A DNA stretch of 60,000 nucleotides from Tubulanus polymorphus (Eukaryota > Nemertea > Palaeonemertea > Tubulaniformes > Tubulanidae): positions 9,734,278 through 9,794,277 of the forward strand of contig NC_134030.1 in the NCBI RefSeq assembly GCF_964204645.1, in the 5' to 3' direction. The notes under the pieces were generated by a model. It saw only the letters and a program-made list of their open reading frames with translations. It searched no databases and had not been told where the DNA came from. A program made the translations under genes and the position numbers. Shown piece by piece: positions 49,933-60,000 of this stretch (position 1 is the first letter of the stretch; each line of letters starts with the position of its first letter).

Positions 49933-51717
49933 GGAGCGGATAATCTCGCCATTGTCGCTAAATGCGTCCCCTTTCGCGTCCCTTCGACTTTTCCACGTAT
50001 AGTAGTGTTATTGAGTGTTCGCTTAGAGCGAACTTCGCCAAAGTTTCTTGCTCAACGCCTAATCGATTTGTGAAGTGGAATCCAGGGCGTCGATATGAAA
50101 AAGAATTTCTTCTTGACTTTGAAAGACTTGTGAGCTGCGTTTGCTGTACGTATTTCCGGTCTGTAAGAATATCGAATTTGGTTAGCTATCGACCTTCTCT
50201 CTTGTTGAAAAGAAGGCCCCAGAACTAGATATCAGAGTCGCTAGGGCCCAAACGAAACCGGCCTGAAAACCGATTGTCTAAAACAGAACTTTAAAAGTAG
50301 CCGAGATATTGACCGATACAGACGTATTTTGAATATCAAATCGAGCCGTTTATCGGTGGGAATATTTTTAGCCGACGGCATATCTTCAAATCTTTTGCGT
50401 GTCGATACGGCAGCGCTGTGAGTAAAAAAGGGGCGGTCTGATTCCACCGCAAGACCTGCATGTTTGTTCGCATTTCATCCATTTATTGCCGGGAAACGAC
50501 GCGTGTTCAGCCTTGATCAGATTGTTTTGATCAAGACACACGTCGACGTATAATCATGTCTACATTCCGTATGTATTTTTGGTTCGGTGGACGCGCTAGA
50601 CCGTCGTTTTCGATACTCGGCAGCCGATCAGTCTTTGACACGGTTAGGAGGCAGCAGTCCGGGGTTCAGCTGCGCGAAAAGGTTTAAACGGTAAACCGAA
50701 GTCCGAAAAACAAATCAAAATCAACATAAACCTTTTTGTTAAAAAGGGCGGTGCGCTAGGTCTTCGTCGATATCGAAAGAGGAAGAAAATCAGTTTTAAA
50801 ATGACTGCGCTAACTAGACAAAATGCAGAAAATTGAGCACAGCTTAATCAAAGTACTTCTTAAAACATCCCCTCATCGAATGAATGGGATCTGAGCAGAA
50901 ACGATTAATCAATAAGTTTGAAATGACCTTTTTGGAATCAAAAAAGTAGCGATCCCCGGCTTGATAGGAAAATCAAGCAGAGTTGACCTGAACCCTGATC
51001 GAACTCCAGTCTCATCAGTCATTCTACATCATTACTGCGTTTACGACTTATTTCAATTTCGATACATCTTTTTAATGTTTTTCATCGTCGTAAAATCTGG
51101 AAACCGGTGACATTTCAAAAGCACGCGATGTAAACATTAAAAAGACCTCCTGCATTCACGTTAATCGTGATAGCAGTGTACACACGTATTGAGCGTTGCA
51201 GGTGCGTATTTCAAAAGTAGAACGAAAACGGCGGCGTCTCCATCGTTATCGAAACAGTTGAAATCGACTAGCTTCGATTTTATCTCTCGAATTCGAATCT
51301 ATCGAATTCATAACGCAAGGGAAAATCTTAACGAGGATTATAGCGTATAGCAGTTCTAAATCCGTAATGATAAAAGCGTCGGTAATTATGATGTTTGTAT
51401 CAAGAAGGTGTTTTACGCTACGGTGTTCACCGGTATAAAAAGAAACCTTGGGAAACGCTATATCTTCACGCAAATTAGAATTTGGTTGAATACGATTCTT
51501 TGATGTAAATGCTTTAGTCGGGCCAGCACTATACTGACTTATAAAATCTAAATCAGGGCTAGGCATCTTTCTCTTTAATTCTATTTATTATTTAGACATA
51601 ACGTGTATGTGACGATAATAAATAAATGAATAGCAGACGCATCCCTATTAATAATAACAAATGAATGTATAATGAAACTGAATTCCACTGTCAACGAGAA
51701 CAACAACTTAAGAATTT
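49933..51717. other. No gene recognised
   Basis: An 88-codon plus frame (49962) and a 106-codon minus frame (51246) lack domains. Confidence 0.45.
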
Positions 51718-52083
51718 ACGAATTAAGATGTTCTACAATAAAATATTATACGATGAAATTTATGAAATGGAAACCAGTTTCGGCCGTTGCTCCATTCCAC
51801 CTGATGATGGCTGTGAGTCAAAGAATTAAGATGTCCCGCAATAGAATTTTGAATGATGAAATTTTGAGAAAAAATTTCATCATTCGCAAAATTTGTGGTT
51901 TCGATTTCATAAATTTCATCGTATAATTTCAGATTTTCTGGCAACATTTGGGTCCTGAAGATGCTGCAAGTAATCTTAGTAAAAATGTCTGGCTGTGCTG
52001 AACTGATTTCCAATAGATGGGTAGAAAGATCCAGAATCTTCTGGGTTTCATCATAAAATCCATTGTGGGACTTCTTAATTCAT
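51718..52083. mobile_element. Fold-back element with CTGATGATGGCTG remnant
   Basis: The ends GAATTAAGATGTTCTACAATA and CCATTGTGGGACTTCTTAATTC are inverted, with a further internal copy GAATTAAGATGTCCCGCAATA at 51826. Inner arms TTATACGATGAAATTTATG and CATAAATTTCATCGTATAA pair. CACCTGATGATGGCTGTGAGT is at about 51798-51818 but the GAAA half has been replaced. Confidence 0.55.
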
Positions 52084-52227
52084 CTACAGTTTAGGCGGAG
52101 TGTTTTATTCGACTTACTAACAATTAGAAGGTTTATTGACACAGGTATATATTGCTTATACTATCGACAATGAATACTGTAATATGACATTTAGGATTTC
52201 TTAGTTTAGTTTATCGACAATTAGATT

Positions 52228-52300
52228 AGGTTTGCCGGCAACCAGGCTAACCAGGCTAGCCCAAATATTGATGATGGAGGGCACATCAGCTCAACGCTGA
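52228..52300 (+). repeat. Dispersed repeat, partial copy
   Basis: GCCGGCAACCAGGCTAACC and AAATATTGATGATGGAGGGC match the start of the 26.4-kb repeat. Confidence 0.4.
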
Positions 52301-55300
52301 TTATCAAAGATATGCATTAAGAAATTTATCAAATTGAAAATAAGAGATCAGTAATATACATTCCAATCATTTTTAGGATGACCAACACGTACACTGTTAT
52401 AAAACGTAGTAATAAACTTCCTGTTCAACCTACCTTGACAGCGTGATCCGTGCGGTACTTCCCACATAACGATACCGCGGTTATGAATTCGTAAATACGA
52501 TTGGAATAAGTTTTCAACAGCTAAAAAAGATGATAAACGCACTTGTAATAATCCGACGATTATGTTCGCATTCGTAGATCAAAGGAATAAAGCGACGCGC
52601 GTGCGCGAGTGACTATTTTTGCTTTCACATCGAACGTGCAAAACGTGGCGCGTAACGTCCACGGCGCGAAATGCGATGAAATGTTCAATTTTCCAGAGCG
52701 CTGAAGCAAACGTTGAGACAACGCTTGAAAATTGAATTCGTAATATAGATGAATGCGACCAGCCCAGACGGCGTCGGCTTCGGCGGCGCAACTGTCATTC
52801 GGCCGCGAATCGATTTTACCCGGTTAGCAACGGTCAGTAACTTCCGCTCTTGATCGCCCGCTTTTTTCCGCTGTGACGTATAACTTAGTTAACTGATTCC
52901 GTGCTTTTCCGGTGTTCTTTAAATCACCATCGCGTCGCGAAGGGAATTCGATTTTTACTTCACGTAAATATACTCTATGGAATCTGTAACGAAAAGCAGC
53001 GACCAAGACTGAAACAAACCTTGAAAGCAATCAAGCAAACAAACTGATTCTTCTCTGTGAGCTGCAATTCGAAATGTATAGTTCGACCAAAAAATTAATT
53101 AAAATTTGCCAGGTGCTTCCTAGCGCAGTTGTGCCTTGAAATCTCTTTATCGAGAAAAATCCACTAAAGTGTATTTGTCTGTATGAATGTATGTAAGTTA
53201 TTGCTGGTCCGTGTTTCTCGGAACTCCGATCAATATAGGAGGACAGAGCGCACGATTGCGACGATCAATCGCGAAAGAAAACTCGACCGACAACAACGTA
53301 CAGCGTGTCGTCGGTATTTCATCGCCTTGTATAGTTTATACCTCGAATCGGAGACGACTCGATCGTGAATGCGGGAAGCAAAAATTGATGACACTTTATT
53401 ACGGCGCATATTCACGCCGGGTGACATTTCACTAGACCCATTGTCATGTAGATTTATTGGCGCTATAGCTTAAGTGTTATCATCACGTCCGCCGCGCGTG
53501 AAGTACGCGCAATTCATATTTTGCATAACGTTTGCAGCCTTTCTAGTGTTATTATCATTAATGTTGTATAATTTTGAGCGAAATTGTGTATAATGGGCTC
53601 AATAAGAAGTTTGATAATCGTGATCGTCTGCCGGCAACGGAAACTGTGAAATCTGCTGTGAGGAAGCTTTGCGAAAGATGCACTCTTTCTATTCGAACGT
53701 TATACGGATGTAGTTCATTTCGATTATCATTTCGATAATACGCAATATTGACCGGAACTATTCCAGAACGAAGCCCGGGCGATTTCGCCTGAATGATTTA
53801 CAAGTTGCAGCTCTGTACATGCGTTGAAATTCAATGTTGGATAACGTCACAATAATCAGTTATCAAACGAAGATAAACCGGTAATAATTCATGTTTTGTT
53901 ACGCGAGCTGTCTGTTTACGATGGGCGGCTTTGTCGCATGATTTGTGGGCAACAAGAATATATCGATCCGTTGTTCGGGACGTTTAAACCATTTTCTCCG
54001 CGTCGTCAATATAGTTTAATAGTTAATATTCACTTCGAGTGTTCGGGTAGTGTTCGGGTATTGTGCGGAGTTTATGAGGGCGAACTTCGGTTTTCGTAGC
54101 TAGCCGACTAGTGGTCGGAACTGATAAACATAACGCGCTTAGTTCGGTCGTAACGTATTTCAGTGTCGGCCATCTTGGAAGTATAGGTCGGAATTACAAG
54201 TTCGCCCTATGGGTGTAAGTCTAAGGGCAAATACAGGATTTTGTGGGGTTACTCTGCTAGTCATCGCCCAGAAAATTTTGAAATATTAGTCCTGTTTTCA
54301 TGTATTTTGAGCATTTAAGCCCTGTTTTAACCAACCATGTAGTTAGTAGCGTCGGCAAACTGAAAATAGATAATTCGATGGAAATTTTATTTGATGGGCT
54401 GCTCTTGCACCCAAAGCGTGTTCTGTCCCAAATCAGCCATCGCTGTTGTTTGAATTTTAGTGATCATCGCAACGACCCTTGCGTTTGTGCCTCTCTCGTG
54501 GAAACACGACGCCCACGCCCACAGCTGCGCCCATCACAGCGTCCGCGTGATCAATTAAAAATCAATTAAGTTTCTTTGGTATCTGAATATTGACCGGTAT
54601 CATGTGTAGCCCCGATACATTGATAACGAAGTGCATCCTCTCAAAAATAAAAATTCAAATTTTTCAAAAATAAGATAGGAGTTAGGAAATATATCTGATT
54701 ACAAAATAAACGCCGAAATTCACAATTGTAACTGTTATTTTGAAACACCAATATTGATGACGTAGTGCACATCGACTCTCGGAGGACCCCTCAACGCATT
54801 CTATGTATCAATGTATATAAACATCATTATAACGGTTTTTACGGCGCCTAAAAGAAAATGAATACCATGTGGCTGCAAAGCAGTCCCTGTAAGATTTCGT
54901 GAATACGCTTTTAATGAATATAAAATCACCAAGAATTCTTCCTCTATCGCAATTTCCTCGGAAAACTAAGGGAACTATCTTTTATTTCGAAATAATTTAA
55001 TTCATTTGAGTTAATCCGCGAGATTATTTTAGAGAAAATTGATGATTGAGGAAATGCTGTTAATCAAAACGTGACCCGCCATAAGACTGAAAAGTTTTAA
55101 TCCGACTTTTGTGTCGATTCATTTGTACAGAATCACGTAAAATCGTCGTTTCGCGTCGGTTTTTGTGGCGATTTCCCGTGACACGGGCTGCTATAGAAAA
55201 CAGCTCGACCTCTCGACGCGACCTCAAAACCGGTGGCATTAGTGGCCACAGGCGTATGCAATCGGCAAGGATAATCTCCTCTCTGTAGACGAGAACGCGT

Positions 55301-56061
55301 AGCCCATTAATTGAGCGAGACATGCCTAATGCAAACCCCTTTTTCTAAAGCCACATCTCCCAAGCGTGTTCGCCATAATGCACCGTTGGCATTCTTATTA
55401 CCAATTCGCACAATCGGCGAGTTCTCTACTCGTCGCTAAGAAGTATATGACATATACAATGATTATGACGGTCGTAATGGGCTACATATTTCTTGCATGC
55501 ACTCGATGACAGTGATTGAGATACGTTATCTTATAGTATTTTGGTTATCTGCTATTTGTAATCACGATCTTATTCAGCGGAAGATTCTCCACCGCATACT
55601 ATTTCGTTTGAAATTCGTACATTGCGAAGACACGCTGCCTTTAAAAGCCGGATCTATTTGATATGAGATTCGTAAACAGTTTCAAACTCACGCATGAACC
55701 CATGTTGTATTTTGTTCAGGAAAACGGGTGTTATGAAATGGGGTTTTTAATATAATATAAAGAGAATAAATATTCACTTCCCATCGCATGGTATCGGAAG
55801 ATCGCAGTTACGTTCTCCTCATCTGGATTATCAAAGAAACGTTCGACACGGGATCGCTTCCGCTAGAAAGGCCAGCTTTCTATAAAGTCTCTTCAACATT
55901 GGCACGGTATTAACGGGTCGACCAGCACGAAAGTACAACTTTCTCCTGATCGTGGAATCGAGGCAGACAAAATTTCAGCCAATCAGTGAGCAGGAATTCT
56001 AATCATGGACTCTTACTGCACCCAAAACAATTCTTCAGTACTGTATCACTATGCTGTTTCA
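52301..56061. other. No gene recognised outside a dispersed repeat
   Basis: Frames up to 89 codons, none recognisable. Confidence 0.45.
54587..54865 (+). repeat. Dispersed repeat, copy 2
   Basis: TTGACCGGTATCATG, CAATATTGATGACGTAGTGC and CATTATAACGGTTTTTACGG match 26430-26700 in order. Family unknown; non-coding. Confidence 0.6.
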
Positions 56062-56120
56062 ATGGCCAGTACCAGTACAAGACTGGCGCCTGTTGGGTCA
56101 GAAGTTCGAGTCCTGCGCAA
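56062..56120 (+). repeat. tRNA-like fragment with a box B-like motif
   Basis: It holds CAATGGCCAGTACCAG (box A-like) and, about 30 bp on, AGTTCGAGTCC (box B-like). It lies directly beside the hammerhead-like element at 56134. Too degenerate for a tRNA gene; a SINE head remnant is possible. Confidence 0.3.
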
Positions 56121-56133
56121 CACCATACATACT

Positions 56134-56266
56134 GGCCCCTGTCACCTGACGATGATCTCTAGGGTGAGATCGAAACGTCGTGTCTTAAATATATTTTAGA
56201 TTAAATAATAAATTCTTGTTTTTAATTTTTTTAAATCTGTAGATAGTGGGTTTTTATCTTATTATA
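56134..56266 (+). mobile_element. Solo hammerhead-like element, 14-bp target duplication
   Basis: Flanked by ACACCATACATACT (56120-56133) and ACACCGTACATACT (56267-56280), one mismatch in 14. The core at 56146-56177 is CTGACGA-T-(GATCTC/GAGATC, loop TAGGGT)-GAAACG, followed by TCGTGTC, which could give a very short stem III ending in GUC. The right end (AGTGGGTTTTTATC) matches the arms of the 31.2-kb hairpin, so both belong to one family. Confidence 0.7.
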
Positions 56267-56522
56267 ACACCGTACATACTTTGTTTACGTCCGATAGTTC
56301 CCGGTCTCCACGGGTACAGGTCATCAAAGCTCATAGGGTCTCCACGGGCATGGACACATAGATTTTAAATGGCCCGGACTTAATTCCATTGCGAATAGAT
56401 TGAACAGTTTGAAGTTCTGGGCCAAAGGAAATCACACGTGGTTTCCACGGGTATAACTCTAGTAACATATAAATGGCGGCTGACATGTTGTGTACACGAA
56501 CGGCGTTTTCTCCGTAAAAACT

Positions 56523-56598
56523 ATGGCCAGCCTTCTCGCTCGAGCTCTAACGTGGTTTCCCGCGACGAAACCGCGGCCACCAGTCAGCACAGTTTCCG
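56523..56598 (+). CDS. Candidate first coding exon with a mitochondrial-type leader (weak)
   Basis: From ATG at 56523 (context AAAACTATGGCC) the frame reads MASLLARALTWFPATKPRP followed by PVSTVS. It is rich in Arg/Lys, Ala and Leu and has no acidic residues, like a mitochondrial targeting peptide. A possible splice donor (G then GTATGAG) follows at 56599. A short upstream frame starting AAATGGCGGC runs 56473-56517; ATGGCGGC near a transcription start is common in housekeeping promoters. No downstream exon was recognised, so this may be chance. Confidence 0.25.
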
Positions 56599-56943
56599 GT
56601 ATGAGTCTAGTTAGGGGTAATCTGTTCATTAAAGGCCCGGGGTTGACTTGTCAACTGTCGAAACGCGTTTCCGTCGGTGCCTGATCAAAGAATACCGAAC
56701 ACTAGTAATTTTCTTCGACGACGCGATTCGGAGTTCGTCATATCGACGCATCGCGTGATTTAGGGAAGAAAAAAAGCTCGATGCATTTTTAGTTACGCCA
56801 TGGAAGTATAGAATAACAATGAAGATTCCTCCAGCGAGGAGCGCTTTAACAGCGATCTGTTAAACGTATCGTTGTTCCTCGTAACCTAATTAGGAAACAA
56901 GAAACAAAAATACCAGAACACTGATAATTTATGTACGGTAATT

Positions 56944-57144
56944 AGAAGATTCGTAGAATAGCCGTGTTAACCGGGTGTAGAATAGATACAACGAGCAAGT
57001 AATACTTATATAGGTTAGCTATTTCACTCTTGACGCACGAGCTTTCGCTACTAATGTATAGTAGCTTAGGTGAATCTATATAGCTACTTTACATCCGTAG
57101 ACTAAGCTCGCGCGTCGAAGTTAACCAGTTAGAACTACTCGTCT
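56944..57144. mobile_element. Hammerhead-like fold-back element, perfect 12-bp target duplication
   Basis: TGTACGGTAATT occurs at 56932-56943 and 57145-57156. The element starts AGAAGATTCGTAGAATAGCC and contains GACGCACGAGCTTTCGCTAC on the minus-core strand, then an inverted, more decayed copy (TAGCTACTTTACATCCGTAG, GCTCGCGCGTCGAAG). It is a short relative of the 24.7-kb array. Confidence 0.7.
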
Positions 57145-57477
57145 TGTACGGTAATTGGGCGTTATTCTCTACCCACGATGTACTCTATTCGATAGTGTGC
57201 ATTGGATTAGATACTCATCTTCAAACTTCAAACAGTCATCATATTAAAGACGATAGACAGATCCATATACCTACACAGAACCAGGTGTCAGAACCAGAAG
57301 TCAGGTGTCCGAAAACTTTGGAAACGTTTTAAGCTACCGTCGTGAATGTTGCGTCAAAAATACAAACTTTACTTCTTAACTGAACCCCCAATCTGTATAG
57401 TATCACAGCACCAACCAAATATACGTCAACACTTTCATCCTTGAGACGAGAAAACACACAATACCCGTGTACGATGA

Positions 57478-57640
57478 ATAACGAGAGAAATCCCACCAAT
57501 AAATTCAGCCAAAAATCAGTACGCCTGACGATGGCTGATAGTATTTACCCGAAACGTTGCATGAAATATATACATATATCATTTTACTATAGAAGTTTTC
57601 ATTTTTGGCTGAATTTATGGTGGAATTTCTCTCGACTTTC
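57478..57640 (+). mobile_element. Solo hammerhead-like element with inverted ends
   Basis: Inverted ends CGAGAGAAATCCCACCAATA and TATGGTGGAATTTCTCTCG continue inward as ATTCAGCCAAAAA and its complement. The core at 57535-57556 is CTGACGA, a poorly paired hairpin region and GAAACG. CATTTTACTATAGAAG links it to the 29-kb family. Confidence 0.65.
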
Positions 57641-57760
57641 ATTCAGATTCAATTGAAATTTAGAAAAAAATCTAACGGTGACCATCCTACGGATCCTTGC
57701 CTGCCATTACGTCGAATCCTCGATTGCCAAAGTAGAACTGCGGGTACCCTATTCGACGAA
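57640..57760 (+). mobile_element. TIR DNA element, 3' fragment
   Basis: ACGGATCCTTGCCTGCCATT, GAATCCTCGATTGCCA and CTGCGGGTACCCTATTC match the 3' third of the 46.5-kb copy. It abuts the 57478-57640 element. Confidence 0.55.
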
Positions 57761-58165
57761 AAACCCTAACTCAATGGTGAAAACTCGACACTTTGATGAA
57801 GCGGGGAGATAGCTATTAGACGGATTCAGCGCGGACAGAATGGACGACTTCTCAACGACGATGAAATTATCGAACAGCAAAAAAATGTTTTGAATGGAAA
57901 TTCTGATGATCATATACAATAAAACTCCAGCATTTTACAGGAAGGATGAATCGACACAAGATACTAGATTTAGTTAAAAAGTTTGCGTGATAATCCTGGA
58001 TGACAGATTAGTCAGATCCCAGTAGACAAAACTGGATATTTTGATTGCAGTATGTTCAATTTGTATTCATTAGATACTTATTCCGGTGAAGAATAAAATA
58101 GATATATATCATGTAGAAAAACTGAATCGTAGCCGGATGACTAAGAATTAATGTCGTCGATAAGT

Positions 58166-59832
58166 TTACTTTTTCTTCCTTCCAAGGGTCACTGAAAAAG
58201 AAAATCAGCCACAAGTAAATATTCAAGCGAATAATGCTGGTAACTCGATAAAAGATTTGTATATTTTCTGCGGCCTGCTTACTCAAATGGTTTGATCCAC
58301 CAGAAAATTGCTTCGTGCACGTCGCACCCGACACCGTGTATCCGTCTGGACAAGTCAGAATCGGTTCTGCAATAAAACCAATCAACTATTTAAAACCGAT
58401 TAAAAAAACATATATATCGTCTACGAAATGTCAAAGACTTTTATTTGACTTAAAAGATGACTACAGATGACTAGATAGAAAAATTAACCTTTGAGGGTTA
58501 AATTACCGGGTTCTGGAACTTACCCCCAGCAGAATTGATACAGTACGGGGTGTCTTTTGCCCATTCCGATCCGGCCGCACATGTGACCTTTATACCGTCG
58601 GGTACACTACCGCCGAACATAGCCTCCAACGTCCCCAAACATCGTAACCCGTTTTGCACCGTTCCGTTTGGACATTGGCTTGTTTGGCCTTAAAGATTAG
58701 AACGATTAATTTTTCCGTTCATTTCATTTCAATAAAGAAAGATTTAAGTATTAAGATAAAAAAGACTATCATCCACTCGCAAACCTCTGACTATTCCGCC
58801 GTAATTAGAATCACATCAAAGTATAGCAAAGGCTTTACGAAAAAAATACCAGTGCATTTTGAGCTGTACTTACTCGCACCAAGAGACCCGCTAGAATGCG
58901 TCGATGAACCGCCAGACTGGACCCCGCCCTGTTCCGTAGCTTTCTGCATGCACAATGAGTCCGACGACATTGAAAATCCATCCGGACACGTTAGGACCGG
59001 TTCTGCAAACACGTCCCGAATATAACGTTTACAATGGTGGCCGATTCGAGCCGCATACGTATCTTTCCATCCCCCACGAGAACGCTCAAAAAATTCTAAC
59101 CGTCCAAAAACAAATCTAACCGTCCAAAAACAAATCTAACTGCCAAAAAAACAAAGCGCGCAGAAATGAAATTGTTTGCTTTTGATCGGTTTATAATGGA
59201 ACACCGGCACCTACCAGATGGCGCCACATAACACTGGGTCATTCGTAGTGAAAATCGGTCCATTTTCAATGAAAGTGGAACGTGATTTTTAGGCTTCCAA
59301 GTTCGCCAATTTTTAAACAAGTCATTGAATGCATATATAAGATTCGCGGGGTGTGGTATTGATTTTGCTAAAAATCTATTTACTTATGAGAAACGTTGAA
59401 TCGAATGTAATTGAAATTGAGAATGAACTGTAACCCAGTGCCACTAACGACACCTGGCGGAATCCTCGCTGCTGACACAAGAAGCGTTGCCATTGATTTT
59501 GCGTTTTGCAAAAAAAACGGTTTTTTTTCACATTTTCTGGGAAAATGGAAAAATGTGGATGTGGCTCGAATCAGCTAGTTTACAGAACGTTGCAGCTTGA
59601 AAATTCATTATAACGCAAAAGATATCGCGCAAGCTCTTTATTCACACTCACTCACCCCCGGCATGGTTGATGCAATACGGAGTGTCTTTCACCCATTCCG
59701 ATCCGGCCGCACATGTGACCTTTATACCGTCGGGTACACTACCGTTGAACATAGTCTCCAACGTTCCCAAACATAGTAACCCATTTCGCACCGTAACCTG
59801 TTTTCTACCGGCTCGACACGGGCTTGATTGGC
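58166..59832 (-). CDS. 3' part of a cysteine-rich repeat protein built from duplicated exon pairs (partial)
   Basis: Five exons on the minus strand, in transcript order: B2 59832-59656, A2 59002-58874, B1 58688-58524, A1 58366-58283, terminal 58191-58166. All introns have GT/AG ends and all junctions are phase 1, so one frame runs through. B exons hold four Cys in B1, with VPDGIKVTCAAGSEW and DTPYCIN, a W and P-x-C pattern recalling the end of a CCP/sushi domain. A exons start EP(V/I)LTCPDG and hold two Cys; A2 continues into a Gly/Ser-rich stretch. The last exon adds MTLGRKKK and a TAA at 58166-58168, a basic C-terminus. No membrane helix is seen, so a secreted or extracellular protein is likely (inference). 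The 5' part, including any signal peptide, lies beyond the window. I do not recognise the family. B1 and B2 share more than 50 identical bases, pointing to recent duplication or gene conversion. Confidence 0.75.
59093..59141. repeat. Short tandem repeat, unit of about 21 bp
   Basis: TCTAACCGTCCAAAAACAAA occurs twice and a third decayed time, in the intron between exons B2 and A2. Confidence 0.7.
59194..59495 (+). mobile_element. TIR DNA element copy inside an intron of the Cys-rich gene
   Basis: ATAATGGAACACCGGCAC, ACCAGATGGCGCC, GTCCATTTTCAATG, TTTTTAGGCTTCC and ACACCTGGCGGAATCCTCGC follow the family order. The 3' end is degraded. It lies between exons B2 and A2. Confidence 0.55.
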
Positions 59833-60000
59833 CTTTAAAAGATGTAAACGATACATGTTTCTATTCAGCTTATTTCGAAACGAAAGAATCGGATCGAAGA
59901 AAAGGAATTTTAGAATCTTCGAATTCTATATACATATAGAATATGAGGCAATATCGATCATCTCTACCGGTAATCACTAAACCAACTGATCGTCACTGCT

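Noticed and set aside
49764-49952. Thr/Ala/Val-rich minus-strand frame
   Set aside because: It reads through an imperfect trinucleotide repeat and has no domain.

Overview
This is a stretch of animal nuclear DNA that is almost entirely non-coding and rich in repeats. The coding regions found are a single-exon rhodopsin-type GPCR of the FMRFamide-receptor kind, a spliced cysteine-rich secreted-type gene with symmetrical phase-1 exons, and a LINE reverse-transcriptase tail. With tRNA-derived SINEs, hAT-like and palindromic MITEs and Penelope-type relics, this fits a marine invertebrate, most likely a spiralian such as a mollusc, annelid or brachiopod. The species cannot be read from the window. 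Most open reading frames are chance frames.

Layout. 1-11 kb: decayed DNA transposons (hAT-like at 1, 3.6 and 5.4 kb; pogo-like at 1.2 kb; a 350-bp TIR element at 6.26 kb), palindromic MITEs at 1.1, 4.2 and 9.6 kb, a TATTG microsatellite, a 220-bp pyrimidine tract at 9.3 kb and a SINE at 10.4 kb. 11.3-13.7 kb: the GPCR, followed by a tandem duplicate of its 3' end in which a SINE sits exactly where the second coding copy is cut off. 13.7-58 kb: no convincing gene except a weak candidate first exon at 56.5 kb. This region holds a LINE 3' end at 18.8 kb and many dispersed elements. 58.2 kb to the window edge: the 3' end of a minus-strand gene made of repeated exon pairs.

The most interesting feature is a set of about ten short fold-back elements (17.5, 24.7, 29.2, 31.1, 39.6, 42.1, 48.9, 51.7, 56.1, 56.9 and 57.5 kb). 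Most carry the segment CTGANGA, a perfect or near-perfect hairpin, then GAAA(CG): the conserved core of a hammerhead ribozyme, with one extra base before stem II. Several have inverted ends of the type GAGAGAATCCCACAAT, and five have visible target-site duplications of 11-17 bp. They look like non-autonomous relics of Penelope-like or other hammerhead-bearing retroelements, often present as head-to-head dimers. No long reverse-transcriptase ORF for them is present here.
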